A DNA stretch of 64,000 nt, from the NCBI GenBank assembly GCA_017828975.1, contig JAGAJN010000016.1:1-64000 (forward strand), written 5' to 3'. Under the pieces are notes generated by a model, which saw nothing but the letters and a program-made list of their open reading frames with translations, searched no databases and was not told where the DNA came from. The number at the start of each line of letters is the position of its first letter. Positions within the stretch are counted from its first letter, which is position 1. Below, in pieces: positions 1 to 7,705 of the stretch. Origin of the DNA: Oscillospiraceae bacterium (GTDB lineage: Bacteria > Bacillota > Clostridia > Oscillospirales > Ruminococcaceae). The position numbers were made by a program, and so were the translations under genes.

Positions 1-2
1 AG

Positions 3-59
3 GATTATTTTTACAGGCTGTTGACCTCCGATGAACCGGTTATGCCTTGGAATGAATGA
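3..59 (+). CDS. C-terminal end of an unidentified gene (partial)
   Basis: One frame is open from the left edge of the window and ends at a TGA, giving a short tail that finishes in DEPVMPWNE. It is followed within 100 bases by two hairpins, the second with a T tract, as expected for the end of a transcription unit. The piece is too short to name. It could also be a chance open frame. Confidence 0.35.
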   Translation, partial: DYFYRLLTSDEPVMPWNE

Positions 60-73
60 TTGGGAAGATTAAT

Positions 74-102
74 GCCCTCCGCTGATTTGGTCGGCGGAGG
101 GC
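74..102 (+). terminator. Stem-loop after the left-edge gene
   Basis: A perfect 9-bp stem, GCCCTCCGC with GCGGAGGGC, closes an 11-base loop. The downstream bases (TGGGTTGTTT) are only mildly T-rich, so alone it would be a weak terminator. It lies 15 bases after the TGA of the partial gene. Confidence 0.45.
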
Positions 103-143
103 TGGGTTGTTTATGGACGGGGGAGGGTTTGACGGTTACAACC

Positions 144-181
144 AAACCGCAGACAGAGCGGTTTATTTTTTTTTTTTTTTT
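144..181 (+). terminator. Intrinsic terminator with a 16-base T tract
   Basis: A 7-bp stem (AAACCGC/GCGGTTT) with loop AGACAGA is followed by A and then sixteen consecutive T residues. The form is that of a strong rho-independent terminator, but the homopolymer is unusually long and the next coding-like sequence begins right at its end, so the tract could also hide an assembly join. Confidence 0.6.
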
Positions 182-366
182 ACGGCGGTTCAGATTACTC
201 GTTGAAGCAATCTCAGACGGCATATGCTATCCCAACCGTCATTCAAAATGTAAAAGCTTACAGCAGAAACAGGAAAATAATTCTTGAAGAATTTGGCGGG
301 GACAGTCCTATTGCCCTTGCGACCGCCTCGGACAATATCCCGTATGTCCGCACGGCAGGGAAGTGA
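182..366 (+). pseudogene. 3' remnant of an unrecognised gene
   Basis: A frame that reads like real protein begins directly after the T tract and runs to a TGA at 364-366, ending in NIPYVRTAGK. No ATG or GTG with a ribosome site opens it: the same frame continues upstream only through poly-Phe codons and the terminator to a stop at 130-132. Codon use resembles the neighbours, so I read it as the 3' end of a gene whose 5' part is lost or lies elsewhere because of an assembly error. I do not recognise the family. The downstream small gene starts 3 bases after its stop. Confidence 0.35.
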
Positions 367-368
367 AT

Positions 369-554
369 ATGGGCTATTTTGGAAAAAACGAAAACAAAGC
401 TGTTGCCGACAAAATGCGGGAGGTGTTTTCTGAATGGATAGACAACGGCCACAACAATTTCGAGGACGAAAATACCTGTATTCTCCGAATTGACCTGACA
501 GACGGTGTGCTTTGTTCACATGGGACACGTTATGAAATAGATTTTACTGAATAA
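369..554 (+). CDS. Small hypothetical protein (61 aa)
   Basis: I do not recognise this protein. It is a soluble, acidic 61-residue product with no signal peptide or membrane segment. The ATG at 369 has GGG at 358-360 at a proper distance; a GTG at 363 is also in frame but is too close to that site. It starts just after the TGA of the gene remnant at 182-366, which suggests the two were once translationally coupled in one operon. Function unknown; it may be part of a decayed mobile or accessory module. Confidence 0.5.
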   Translation: MGYFGKNENKAVADKMREVFSEWIDNGHNNFEDENTCILRIDLTDGVLCSHGTRYEIDFTE

Positions 555-568
555 TATGTCATTTCCGC

Positions 569-597
569 TTGCAATATGCTGAAGGCTGTGCTATAAT
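569..597 (+). promoter_or_regulatory. Sigma-A promoter of metY
   Basis: TTGCAA at 569-574 and TATAAT at 592-597 are separated by 17 bp. The expected start near 604 leaves a leader of about 77 bases with no SAM riboswitch or T-box that I can see. Confidence 0.75.
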
Positions 598-680
598 ATA
601 TAGGTACAGCCTTATTGTTTATCAAAAAATGTTTACTTTGTATTTAACTGTATAATAATGATATTGAAAGGAACATTGCA

Positions 681-1967
681 ATGAAAGAAATCAGCAAAGA
701 CGCAAAGATCGAAACCAAATGCCTTCACTCGGGCTATTCTCCCAAGAACGGCGAGCCGAGAGTGATGCCCATAGTTCAGTCCACGACCTATGTTTACGAC
801 TCTACCGATGATGTTGCTGCCGTTTTCGACGACCCCACCAAGAGCCTTATCTACTCCCGCTTTGAAAATCCCACAACAGATGTTGTTGAAAAGAAAATTG
901 CCGCTCTTGAAGGCGGTGTGGCTGCTATGTGTACTTCCAGCGGACAGGCAGCGTCCCTCTGTTCCATACTTAATATCTGTCAGGCGGGGGACAGCTTTAT
1001 TGCGTCCTCGTCCATTTACGGCGGAACAATCAATCTGTTCAACGTAACTCTCCGCAAACTGGGGATAGAGTGCATTTTCGCTGACTTTGACGCTCCCGAC
1101 GAGGAGATACAGAAGCTCGTTAAGCCCAATACAAAGCTGTTTTTCGGCGAAACTATCGCAAATCCCGCTCTTACCGTTCTGGATATTGAGAGAATTGCAA
1201 ACCTTGCCCACAAAAACGGCGTTCCCCTGATAGTTGACAACACTTTTGCAACTCCCTGCCTCTGCCGTCCCATCGAATACGGTGCGGACATTGTTATCCA
1301 TTCCACCAGCAAGTATATGGACGGTCACGCTATACAGGTAGGCGGCGTTATCGTTGACAGCGGAAAATTCGACTGGACAAACGGCAAGTTCCCCTCCATG
1401 ACCGAGCCCGACGAAAGCTATCACGGCATTGTTTACACGAGAAATTACGCTTTTGCTCCTTATATCGTCAAGGCAAGAATGCAGCTTATGAGAGATTTCG
1501 GCTGCTATCCCGCCGCAAACAGCTCCTTCCTGCTCAATCTCGGTCTGGAAACTCTTGCTGTAAGAATGGACAGATACTGTGAGAATGCGCTGAAGGCTGC
1601 GGAGTTTTTCGAGCAGTCGGACAAGGTGCAGTCGGTGCATTATCCGTCCCTTAAATCGGACAAGTACTATCCTCTGGCGCAGAAGTATCTTCCCAAGGGC
1701 GCAAGCGGCGTTATTTCCATGTCTATAAAGGGCGGAAGGGACAATGCTGTCAAGTTTATGGACAGCCTGAAGCTTGCTTCCAACGAGGTCCATGTTGCGG
1801 ATATCCGTACCTGCGTGCTTCACCCCGCTTCCGCAACTCACCGTCAGCTTACCGATGAACAGCTTGCTGCTGCGGGCATTGACGGCGGACTTATCCGTTT
1901 CTCCTGCGGTCTTGAGAATATCGAGGATATCCTTGCAGACGCTAAGCAGGCTCTCGATAATATATGA
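681..1967 (+). CDS. metY: O-acetylhomoserine sulfhydrylase (Cys/Met metabolism PLP enzyme)
   Basis: A 428-residue PLP-dependent enzyme of the Cys/Met metabolism family. It probably makes homocysteine from O-acetylhomoserine and sulfide, the direct-sulfhydrylation step of methionine synthesis. The PLP lysine lies in STSKYMDGH (K211), and the substrate/PLP motifs YSRFENPTT and SSGQAAS are present. Its length matches the MetY/MET17 branch (about 430) rather than cystathionine gamma-synthase (about 380). AAAGGAA at 667-673 supports the ATG. No other methionine gene is next to it and no SAM riboswitch is visible in the leader. Methionine gamma-lyase is the main alternative. Confidence 0.88.
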   Translation: MKEISKDAKIETKCLHSGYSPKNGEPRVMPIVQSTTYVYDSTDDVAAVFDDPTKSLIYSRFENPTTDVVEKKIAALEGGVAAMCTSSGQAASLCSILNICQAGDSFIASSSIYGGTINLFNVTLRKLGIECIFADFDAPDEEIQKLVKPNTKLFFGETIANPALTVLDIERIANLAHKNGVPLIVDNTFATPCLCRPIEYGADIVIHSTSKYMDGHAIQVGGVIVDSGKFDWTNGKFPSMTEPDESYHGIVYTRNYAFAPYIVKARMQLMRDFGCYPAANSSFLLNLGLETLAVRMDRYCENALKAAEFFEQSDKVQSVHYPSLKSDKYYPLAQKYLPKGASGVISMSIKGGRDNAVKFMDSLKLASNEVHVADIRTCVLHPASATHRQLTDEQLAAAGIDGGLIRFSCGLENIEDILADAKQALDNI

Positions 1968-2019
1968 TAAGCATTTATACATTTAACCGAATATCCTCTG
2001 AAACCAAGGTGAGGTTATA

Positions 2020-3288
2020 ATGAAAATAAGATTTAATAAGAAATACAACACCATCGCCTTTTATACTGCGACAACTTTTGCGGTCTGTCTGCTGATGGTC
2101 GTCGTTGTTATGCAGTTTCCCGTAATATCGGGCTTCCTGAAAACATTGGGGAAGGTGCTGAGCCCCTTTGTCTGGGGAATAGTGATAGCTTATCTTGCAA
2201 ACCCCATACTTGTGGGCAGTGAAAAAGCATTCGGCAAGCTGTTTGAAAAGAAAAAGCCCCACCCGAAGCTGAAAAAGGTCACCACCGTGACCTTGACGAT
2301 GCTTGCTGTAATTGCCATAATCGCAGCACTTATCGGCATTATTTTACCACAGATAGTAGACAGCATTATCAGTATTTTCAATAACGCAAAGTCGTATATT
2401 GACACTGTTCAGAACTGGCTCAACGGTATTGTGGAAAAATATCCCGAAGCGTCCGACTATGTTATGGGGCAGTTCAATAATTTTGAAGATAAGTTAATGA
2501 CTCTTCTGAACGATCTCCAGCCAAAGCTTGTGGAAATGGCGGGAAGTCTTACGCAGGGTGTCTGGAAATTTGCCATGGGCATCAAGGATTTTCTGCTGGG
2601 TCTTATGGTCGCACTTTATCTGCTGGCGGGCAAGCATACATTTATTGCACAGCTAAGGCGGCTTACGGTGGCTGTTCTTCCGAAGAGATCGGCTGCATCG
2701 TTTATCAAGCTTTGCGGTACTATCAACAACACCCTCAGCGGATTTATCAGCGGAAAGATACTGGACTCGTTTATCATCGGCATCATCTGCTTTATCGGTA
2801 TGACCTTTATGGATATGCCTTTTGTAACGCTTATCAGTGTTATTATCGGTGCTACTAATGTTATACCGTTTTTCGGACCGTTTATCGGCGCTATCCCCAC
2901 AGGACTTATCATACTTCTTGCCGACCCGAAGCAGTTCATTCCGTTTATCATCTTCATTCTGGCGCTCCAGCAGTTTGACGGAAATGTGCTTGGTCCCAAG
3001 ATACTCGGCGATTCCACGGGTCTGCCCGCTTTCTGGGTAATGTTCTCGATAATTGTCGGCGGGGGACTGTTCGGCTTTGCGGGAATGCTTCTGGGTGTGC
3101 CTGTGTTTGCGGTTATCTATACGCTTTGCGGAGATGCCATAAGGGCGCTTCTCACGAAGAAATCTCTCCCCGAAAACACGGATGACTATTCGGAACCCTG
3201 TGAATTCTCCGAAAACGGCGAGCTTATACACGCTAATGTAAAGTCTGAGCCTGAGGAATGTAAAAATAGTGAAAATCAGGACGGCTAA
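2020..3288 (+). CDS. AI-2E family transporter (PerM/TqsA-like membrane protein)
   Basis: A 422-residue polytopic membrane protein. It has two N-terminal helices (about residues 13-60), a helix near 90-110, a soluble stretch of about 100 residues, then a block of closely packed helices at about 200-380 containing the family hallmark NVIPFFGPFIGAIP. The acidic tail after residue 385 is hydrophilic. Members export small molecules (autoinducer-2 in TqsA) or act as Na+/H+ antiporters, so the substrate cannot be assigned from sequence. GAGG upstream supports the ATG. It follows metY by 52 bases without a terminator and may share its transcript; the hairpin at 3346-3371 ends it. Confidence 0.82.
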   Translation: MKIRFNKKYNTIAFYTATTFAVCLLMVVVVMQFPVISGFLKTLGKVLSPFVWGIVIAYLANPILVGSEKAFGKLFEKKKPHPKLKKVTTVTLTMLAVIAIIAALIGIILPQIVDSIISIFNNAKSYIDTVQNWLNGIVEKYPEASDYVMGQFNNFEDKLMTLLNDLQPKLVEMAGSLTQGVWKFAMGIKDFLLGLMVALYLLAGKHTFIAQLRRLTVAVLPKRSAASFIKLCGTINNTLSGFISGKILDSFIIGIICFIGMTFMDMPFVTLISVIIGATNVIPFFGPFIGAIPTGLIILLADPKQFIPFIIFILALQQFDGNVLGPKILGDSTGLPAFWVMFSIIVGGGLFGFAGMLLGVPVFAVIYTLCGDAIRALLTKKSLPENTDDYSEPCEFSENGELIHANVKSEPEECKNSENQDG

Positions 3289-3315
3289 ACCTATTATTTT
3301 TGTAGGCTGCAACCG

Positions 3316-3344
3316 TTGACATATTCCGCCGAATATGGTAATAT
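3316..3344 (+). promoter_or_regulatory. Sigma-A promoter of nadA
   Basis: TTGACA at 3316-3321 and TAATAT at 3339-3344 with a 17-bp spacer. The expected start (about 3351) lies inside the left arm of the next hairpin, so read-through transcripts and nadA-initiated transcripts would fold differently. Confidence 0.7.
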
Positions 3345-3345
3345 T

Positions 3346-3374
3346 AAAGCAGGCATTAATTTGCCTGCTTTTTT
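3346..3374 (+). terminator. Terminator-like hairpin overlapping the nadA start site
   Basis: A perfect 10-bp stem, AAAGCAGGCA with TGCCTGCTTT, loop TTAATT, then TTT. It can end transcripts from the upstream membrane-protein gene. Transcripts that start at the nadA promoter would carry only about half of the left arm. Confidence 0.65.
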
Positions 3375-3394
3375 ACAGAAATGGGGATATAATA

Positions 3395-4306
3395 ATGATT
3401 TCTAAGATACAGCAGGAAATACTCAGGCTCAAAAAGGAAAAGGGCATTACCATACTTGCGCATAACTATGTGGCAAAGGAGATCATAGAGATTGCCGATT
3501 ATAACGGCGATTCCTTCAAGCTTTCCCGAGATGCGCAGAAGGACAATGCGGATACCTGCATTATGTGCGGCGTTCACTTTATGGCGGAAACTGCAAAGAT
3601 ACTTTCTCCCAAAAAGAAGGTCATTCTTGCGCAGGAAATAGCGGGCTGTCCTATGGCAGAGCAGTTTTCCGCAGAGGACGTTGTGGCGTTCAAGAAGGAG
3701 CACCCCGATTATACGGTAGTTGCTTACATAAACACAACGGCAGCGCTGAAAACCGTCTGCGATGTGTGCGTTACTTCTGCTTCTGCGGTTGACATCTGCC
3801 GCAAGATCGAAAATGACAAGATACTGTTCATTCCCGACAGGAACCTCGGCTCATATGTTGCGGATATGATACCCGATAAGCAGTTTGTTTTCTGGAACGG
3901 CGGCTGTCCCGTTCATGCGAGAATTACCGCTAACGATGCCGCAAGGGCAAAGGAGGCTCACCCCGAGGCTCTGCTGCTGGTTCACCCTGAATGTATTCCC
4001 GCAGTGACCGAGCAGGCAGATTTTATCGGTTCGACTACCGCTATTATGAAGTTTGCCGAACAGTCACAGGCAAAGAGCTTTATTATCGGTACGGAGATCT
4101 CCATTGTGGAGCAGCTTGAATATCTCTGCCCCGACAAGAGATTCTATTCGCTGACCAAAAATCTTATCTGCCCGAATATGAAGTCCATCACTCTTATGGA
4201 CGTGCTGAGAGCGGTCAAGGGTGAGGGCGGTCTGGAGATTAAGCTTGATGCAGACGTTATCGAAAAGGCGTCCGTCTGCATTAATGAAATGCTCAGACTG
4301 GGATAA
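3395..4306 (+). CDS. nadA: Quinolinate synthase A
   Basis: Condenses iminoaspartate with dihydroxyacetone phosphate to quinolinate in NAD synthesis, using a [4Fe-4S] cluster. The protein is 303 residues with the family's three-fold repeated fold. The three cluster ligands are visible at C85 (AGCPMA), C171 (NGGCPVH) and C259 (ICPNMK), with the expected spacing of about 87 residues; HPEC and the N-terminal ILAHNY motif also match. GGGGAT 8 bases upstream selects the ATG at 3395; a longer in-frame start at 3335 lies inside the promoter and is unlikely. nadB and nadC are not in this window, so the gene is separated from its usual operon partners. Confidence 0.95.
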   Translation: MISKIQQEILRLKKEKGITILAHNYVAKEIIEIADYNGDSFKLSRDAQKDNADTCIMCGVHFMAETAKILSPKKKVILAQEIAGCPMAEQFSAEDVVAFKKEHPDYTVVAYINTTAALKTVCDVCVTSASAVDICRKIENDKILFIPDRNLGSYVADMIPDKQFVFWNGGCPVHARITANDAARAKEAHPEALLLVHPECIPAVTEQADFIGSTTAIMKFAEQSQAKSFIIGTEISIVEQLEYLCPDKRFYSLTKNLICPNMKSITLMDVLRAVKGEGGLEIKLDADVIEKASVCINEMLRLG

Positions 4307-4323
4307 TACTATTGATAACATTA

Positions 4324-4366
4324 CAGCCGATGCAGTATGTGAGCTGCATCGGCTGATTTTATTTTA
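4324..4366 (+). terminator. nadA terminator
   Basis: A perfect 12-bp stem, CAGCCGATGCAG with CTGCATCGGCTG, closes the loop TATGTGAG and is followed by ATTTTATTTTA. The tail overlaps the stop codon of the convergent XRE gene. Confidence 0.85.
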
Positions 4367-4670
4367 TATAGGTGAGAAGTGCCTTGAATGCATTTTCTGC
4401 ATTTGTTCGGCGGGTTTCGTCCAGTTCGTTCAGCTGTACGAATAACGGCTTTGAATTTTCCTGTTTTTCTCCGAAAAGGAGATAATCGGTAGAAATATTC
4501 AATGCTGATGACAGATTTATAAGCGTTTCAAGGGACATAGCCTTTGTGCCCCGCTCTATCTCGTAGATATAGTGGGGAGAAACGTTTATCATCTCAGCCA
4601 GTTTTTCCTGAGAAAGATTTTTGTATTTGCGTTCGGACTTTATTCTGCTTCCTATTTCTTTTAAATTCAT
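4359..4670 (-). CDS. XRE-family transcriptional regulator
   Basis: A 103-residue DNA-binding protein. Residues about 5-65 form a Cro/C1-type helix-turn-helix (LSQEKLAEMINVSPHYIYEIERG, second helix SPHYIYEIE); the remaining 40 residues are helical and may mediate dimerisation. GAGGCGG stands 7 bases before the ATG. A 23-bp perfect inverted repeat at 4705-4727 overlaps the probable -10 of this gene, which suggests autoregulation. It is divergent from the lipoprotein gene at 4863 and could control that too. No toxin partner is adjacent, so an antitoxin role is less likely. Confidence 0.85.
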   Translation of the reverse strand: MNLKEIGSRIKSERKYKNLSQEKLAEMINVSPHYIYEIERGTKAMSLETLINLSSALNISTDYLLFGEKQENSKPLFVQLNELDETRRTNAENAFKALLTYIK

Positions 4671-4704
4671 ATTTTTACCGCCTCATAATTATTCTCTATA
4701 AATA

Positions 4705-4727
4705 TTATATAGCTGTGAGCTATATAA
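4705..4727. promoter_or_regulatory. Inverted-repeat operator upstream of the XRE gene
   Basis: TTATATAGCT-GTG-AGCTATATAA is a perfect 10+3+10 palindrome. It lies 35 bases upstream of the XRE start codon and covers a minus-strand TATAAT (4704-4709), the position expected for a self-repressing operator. Confidence 0.6.
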
Positions 4728-4770
4728 GGACAGTAACTTATGGCTATGGTAATTGTAGCTAAGAGCAATA

Positions 4771-4799
4771 TTGTAATTATCAACAAATTATGGTATTAT
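4771..4799 (+). promoter_or_regulatory. Promoter of the lipoprotein gene
   Basis: TTGTAA at 4771-4776, 17-bp spacer, TATTAT at 4794-4799. The start site would fall just before the GTCAACA inverted repeat. Confidence 0.55.
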
Positions 4800-4807
4800 T
4801 ATTTAGA

Positions 4808-4839
4808 AAAGTCAACAATCGACATAAACTGTTGACTTT
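4808..4839. repeat. Inverted repeat in the lipoprotein leader
   Basis: AAAGTCAACA and TGTTGACTTT are perfect 10-base arms around a 12-base spacer, placed at the likely transcription start and 23 bases before the ATG. It could be a repressor site, a 5' RNA hairpin, or both. No long T run follows, so it is not a standard terminator. Confidence 0.5.
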
Positions 4840-4862
4840 GATTTTATAAAGGAAGGGATAAA

Positions 4863-6257
4863 ATGAAAAAACACTTTGCACTTTGTCTTGCGCTGGCTGC
4901 GGTAATATCACTATCTGCCTGCAGTGCAAGCGAAAAAACTTCCGATACCACGACCGAAGCGGTACAGGAACAGACAACAGCTGCCGAAACGACAAAGGAA
5001 ACCGAATCTGCTGATGCGGAAACAACAGCGGAGGAAACAACTGCGGAAACGGAAGCGGAAGAGAAGGTCGTTCCAAACATCTCTGAATACCGCCGTTTCA
5101 GAAATGGTTCATGGCTTATATGTGTAGGGTCAGACCAATACTATATGTACAATATGGCTGCAAAGAAATGCTATAAACTAAATGAAAATCTGCCTAATCC
5201 CTACGGTATTGAGGATATTTACGGCGACCTTGTTTATTATAATGATAAAAACAGCATTTATAACGCCGAAACAGGTGAAAAGCTCTTTGATACCGAAGAT
5301 GACAGCAATATGATCATCTATCCTGTATACAACGATAATTTAAACCTTGTTTTCACAGGTGATAAGATATATTTAGCAAAACAGGATAGCTCTTTTTCGG
5401 GCAGCGGCAATTATGAGATTGGCTGTATGGGCAATGACGGCGAGTGGATAGTGCCTATGACATCTGACAGCGAACTTTTCAACAGCGGTTATTTTGACGG
5501 ATTTTATACCAACACTCTTTGTCCCGATTACATAGGATATGGATATAATAACAAATCATATTTCTATGATATAGTAAACAACAGAAACTTTGGTGTTGAT
5601 AGTTTTAAAGGATATTTCTCTAAATTCGTACACGCTGACGGCTCTGATTTCTGCTACTTCTATGTTGAGGGTAAGGGGCTGCTCAGATATGATATAAAGA
5701 ACGACTGCATTGTTGATACCATACCCGAAGGTGAAGTTTATGAAACCTATACGAGGATTCTCGATAATGGTTTTATCGTATGTAATCCGCTCGACAAAAG
5801 CAATTATAAATGGACAGTCATAAACCCTGCCACAGATGTACGAACAACATTTGACCTAACAAAATATGAACAGGCAGAAGTACATATGTTTACCGACGAT
5901 TGCGTTCTGGCAGAGTGTCGGAATAATGGCAATTATTATGTAGGCGTTTTTGACAAAAACGGAGAGCCTTTGTTTGAACCAATAAAGGGAAAAATAGGCG
6001 AAAATGATTGCAAGGGAACCGATGAATTCATTGTATGCAACTCAATTAATATCAACTTCTTTTATAACACAAAAACAGGTGAGCTTACAATGGGTAACAC
6101 AGATAAATCATCGTCCGACTATTTCGCTTTCACCGATTTTGATGTTTCAACAAATACACTGCTTGTCCATGCAAAAAATCCCGAAGATGGAAAGGAATAT
6201 TTCTACCTCGCCGACGCCAACGATCCCACAAACCTCTACAACCCCCTTGCACAGTAA
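4863..6257 (+). CDS. Thr/Glu-linker lipoprotein with a beta-propeller-like body
   Basis: A 464-residue secreted lipoprotein: a lysine-initiated signal peptide ending in the lipobox LSAC (C20), a low-complexity Thr/Glu/Ala linker (about residues 24-65), then a body with many short beta-like segments, repeated Tyr/Asp/Gly turns and phrases such as VYYNDKNSIYNAETGEKL. This pattern fits a propeller-type (YncE/WD-like) domain, but I cannot name a family. GGAAGGG precedes the ATG by 5 bases. It stands alone between divergent XRE and a shared terminator. The linker type recurs in several exported proteins of this window, and it probably spans the cell wall. Confidence 0.75.
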   Translation: MKKHFALCLALAAVISLSACSASEKTSDTTTEAVQEQTTAAETTKETESADAETTAEETTAETEAEEKVVPNISEYRRFRNGSWLICVGSDQYYMYNMAAKKCYKLNENLPNPYGIEDIYGDLVYYNDKNSIYNAETGEKLFDTEDDSNMIIYPVYNDNLNLVFTGDKIYLAKQDSSFSGSGNYEIGCMGNDGEWIVPMTSDSELFNSGYFDGFYTNTLCPDYIGYGYNNKSYFYDIVNNRNFGVDSFKGYFSKFVHADGSDFCYFYVEGKGLLRYDIKNDCIVDTIPEGEVYETYTRILDNGFIVCNPLDKSNYKWTVINPATDVRTTFDLTKYEQAEVHMFTDDCVLAECRNNGNYYVGVFDKNGEPLFEPIKGKIGENDCKGTDEFIVCNSININFFYNTKTGELTMGNTDKSSSDYFAFTDFDVSTNTLLVHAKNPEDGKEYFYLADANDPTNLYNPLAQ

Positions 6258-6284
6258 CTATTTCCCCAAAATCATAACAAAGAA

Positions 6285-6318
6285 AAAGCCTGAAAATCAG
6301 CTGCGATTTTCAGGCTTT
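6285..6318. terminator. Bidirectional terminator between convergent genes
   Basis: A perfect 14-bp stem, AAAGCCTGAAAATC with GATTTTCAGGCTTT, loop AGCTGC. T-rich tails on both strands (GTTATTTG on plus, CTTTTTC on minus) serve the lipoprotein gene and the ABC permease operon. Confidence 0.85.
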
Positions 6319-6334
6319 GTTATTTGTCTAAAGA

Positions 6335-7705
6335 TTATTCGTTCTTGATAGCTTCAAGGGCACTTATCTTTACCGCCCTGTTTGCAGGATAAAATCCCGA
6401 AATAAGTCCGATAAACGATGAGAAAATAAGCGCCAGCAGCACCAGCCAGAGGGGGATAATGGAGATCGGCGTTGAACCGTCCGTACCCAGCATGCTTGAC
6501 ATAAGTCCGCTGCCGAATTTGTTCATAAAGAAGGAGATGATGTAGCTTATCAGCACGCCGATACCGCCGCCCAAAAGCCCTATCATACCCGCCTCCATCA
6601 GGAACATTATGCGGATATTGGAGATAAAGCAGCCCAGCACCTTCATAATGCCAATCTCCCTTGTACGCTCGTAGATGGACATTATCATAGTGTTTGCGAT
6701 ACCGATAGCAGCGACCAGCAGGCTTATTGCCGCAAGTCCGCCCAGAACCAGCTGGATTATCATAAGCTGTCCCTGCATTTCCTTGCGCATCTGAGCCATA
6801 CTTGACGCACTAAAGCCCATTGCTTCCACCGCTTCCTGAACGGCGTCCACATTGTCAATGTCGTCCACCCATAGCTTTATCTGAGAATACTCGATCTCCT
6901 TGGAATTTTTCACGCCGTTAAGACGGTTGTAGTCGTTAATAATCTGCTTTGCCAGACCTATATCTATCATTACCGAATAGACCGTTTCCCAATTAGGGTC
7001 CTGCATAAGAACTGCGGAACAGGTGAGCTTGTGTTCATAGCCCCTGCCGCCGCTCTGATAGCTGCCGTCGTCATTCTGCTTTTTGGTGTTGTTGACGCTC
7101 AGCTTTATGGTATCGGTCATGGGGTCTATCCACGGCTGACGGTAGGTGCCGTCGGGGAGCATTTCCTTCCAGACATATCCGCCGTCCCGCTTTTTCGTGT
7201 CACGGAACTGATATGCCGCTTCCGCACCGAAAATAACGGCGTTTGATGTGTCCGTACCTTCGGGAAATGTGCCCTTGTCGATCTCGTAATTCATCTTTTT
7301 CAGGGTTTCAAAATCAACACCGTAGACCTCCATCCAGCTTGCCTTGTAGCGGTCGTTTTTTCCTGCGGACAATGTGATGTATTCGCCCGAAACCTGTATT
7401 TTTGGAAACGCTGTTTCAACATGCTCAATGGCTTTCAGGGACATCAGCGCATCATCGTTGAGAACGGGCTGATCGGAGCTTCCGCCGTCGCCGTACATAT
7501 TCCGTCCGCTGTAAATAGTGACGGCGTTCAGGTCGCCCCAGTTTGCCAGCATGGCGTCCATAGCCGCATTCATTCCCAGACCGAGGGAGATCATAACGAT
7601 AATGGCACAGCAGCCGATGATAACGCCAATGACCGTCAGAAAAGTTCGTCCCTTGCGCCGCCACAGGTTTTTGAAGCACATTGAGATCATATCAGATATC
7701 TTCAT
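6335..7705 (-). CDS. MacB/FtsX-type ABC transporter permease
   Basis: A 456-residue permease with the type VII (MacB/LolC) plan: one N-terminal membrane helix (about 17-45, after WRRKGRTFLTVIGVIIG), a large extracytoplasmic domain (about 50-315), and three C-terminal helices of the FtsX domain (about 320-450) ending in the typical GFYPANRAVKISALEAIK. Such permeases do mechanical work on envelope substrates or move lipopeptides and peptides, rather than transporting across a pore. The gene overlaps the end of the large exported protein by 14 bases and belongs with the ATPase at 10241-11032. Confidence 0.88.
   Translation of the reverse strand: MKISDMISMCFKNLWRRKGRTFLTVIGVIIGCCAIIVMISLGLGMNAAMDAMLANWGDLNAVTIYSGRNMYGDGGSSDQPVLNDDALMSLKAIEHVETAFPKIQVSGEYITLSAGKNDRYKASWMEVYGVDFETLKKMNYEIDKGTFPEGTDTSNAVIFGAEAAYQFRDTKKRDGGYVWKEMLPDGTYRQPWIDPMTDTIKLSVNNTKKQNDDGSYQSGGRGYEHKLTCSAVLMQDPNWETVYSVMIDIGLAKQIINDYNRLNGVKNSKEIEYSQIKLWVDDIDNVDAVQEAVEAMGFSASSMAQMRKEMQGQLMIIQLVLGGLAAISLLVAAIGIANTMIMSIYERTREIGIMKVLGCFISNIRIMFLMEAGMIGLLGGGIGVLISYIISFFMNKFGSGLMSSMLGTDGSTPISIIPLWLVLLALIFSSFIGLISGFYPANRAVKISALEAIKNE

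Noticed and set aside
598-680. SAM riboswitch or T-box before metY
   Set aside because: Only about 77 A/T-rich bases with no stable helices or conserved core.
633-1982. A 449-codon open frame on the minus strand opposite metY
   Set aside because: It is the mirror of a strongly conserved enzyme gene, has no ribosome site or domain, and such long antisense frames are common in this codon usage.
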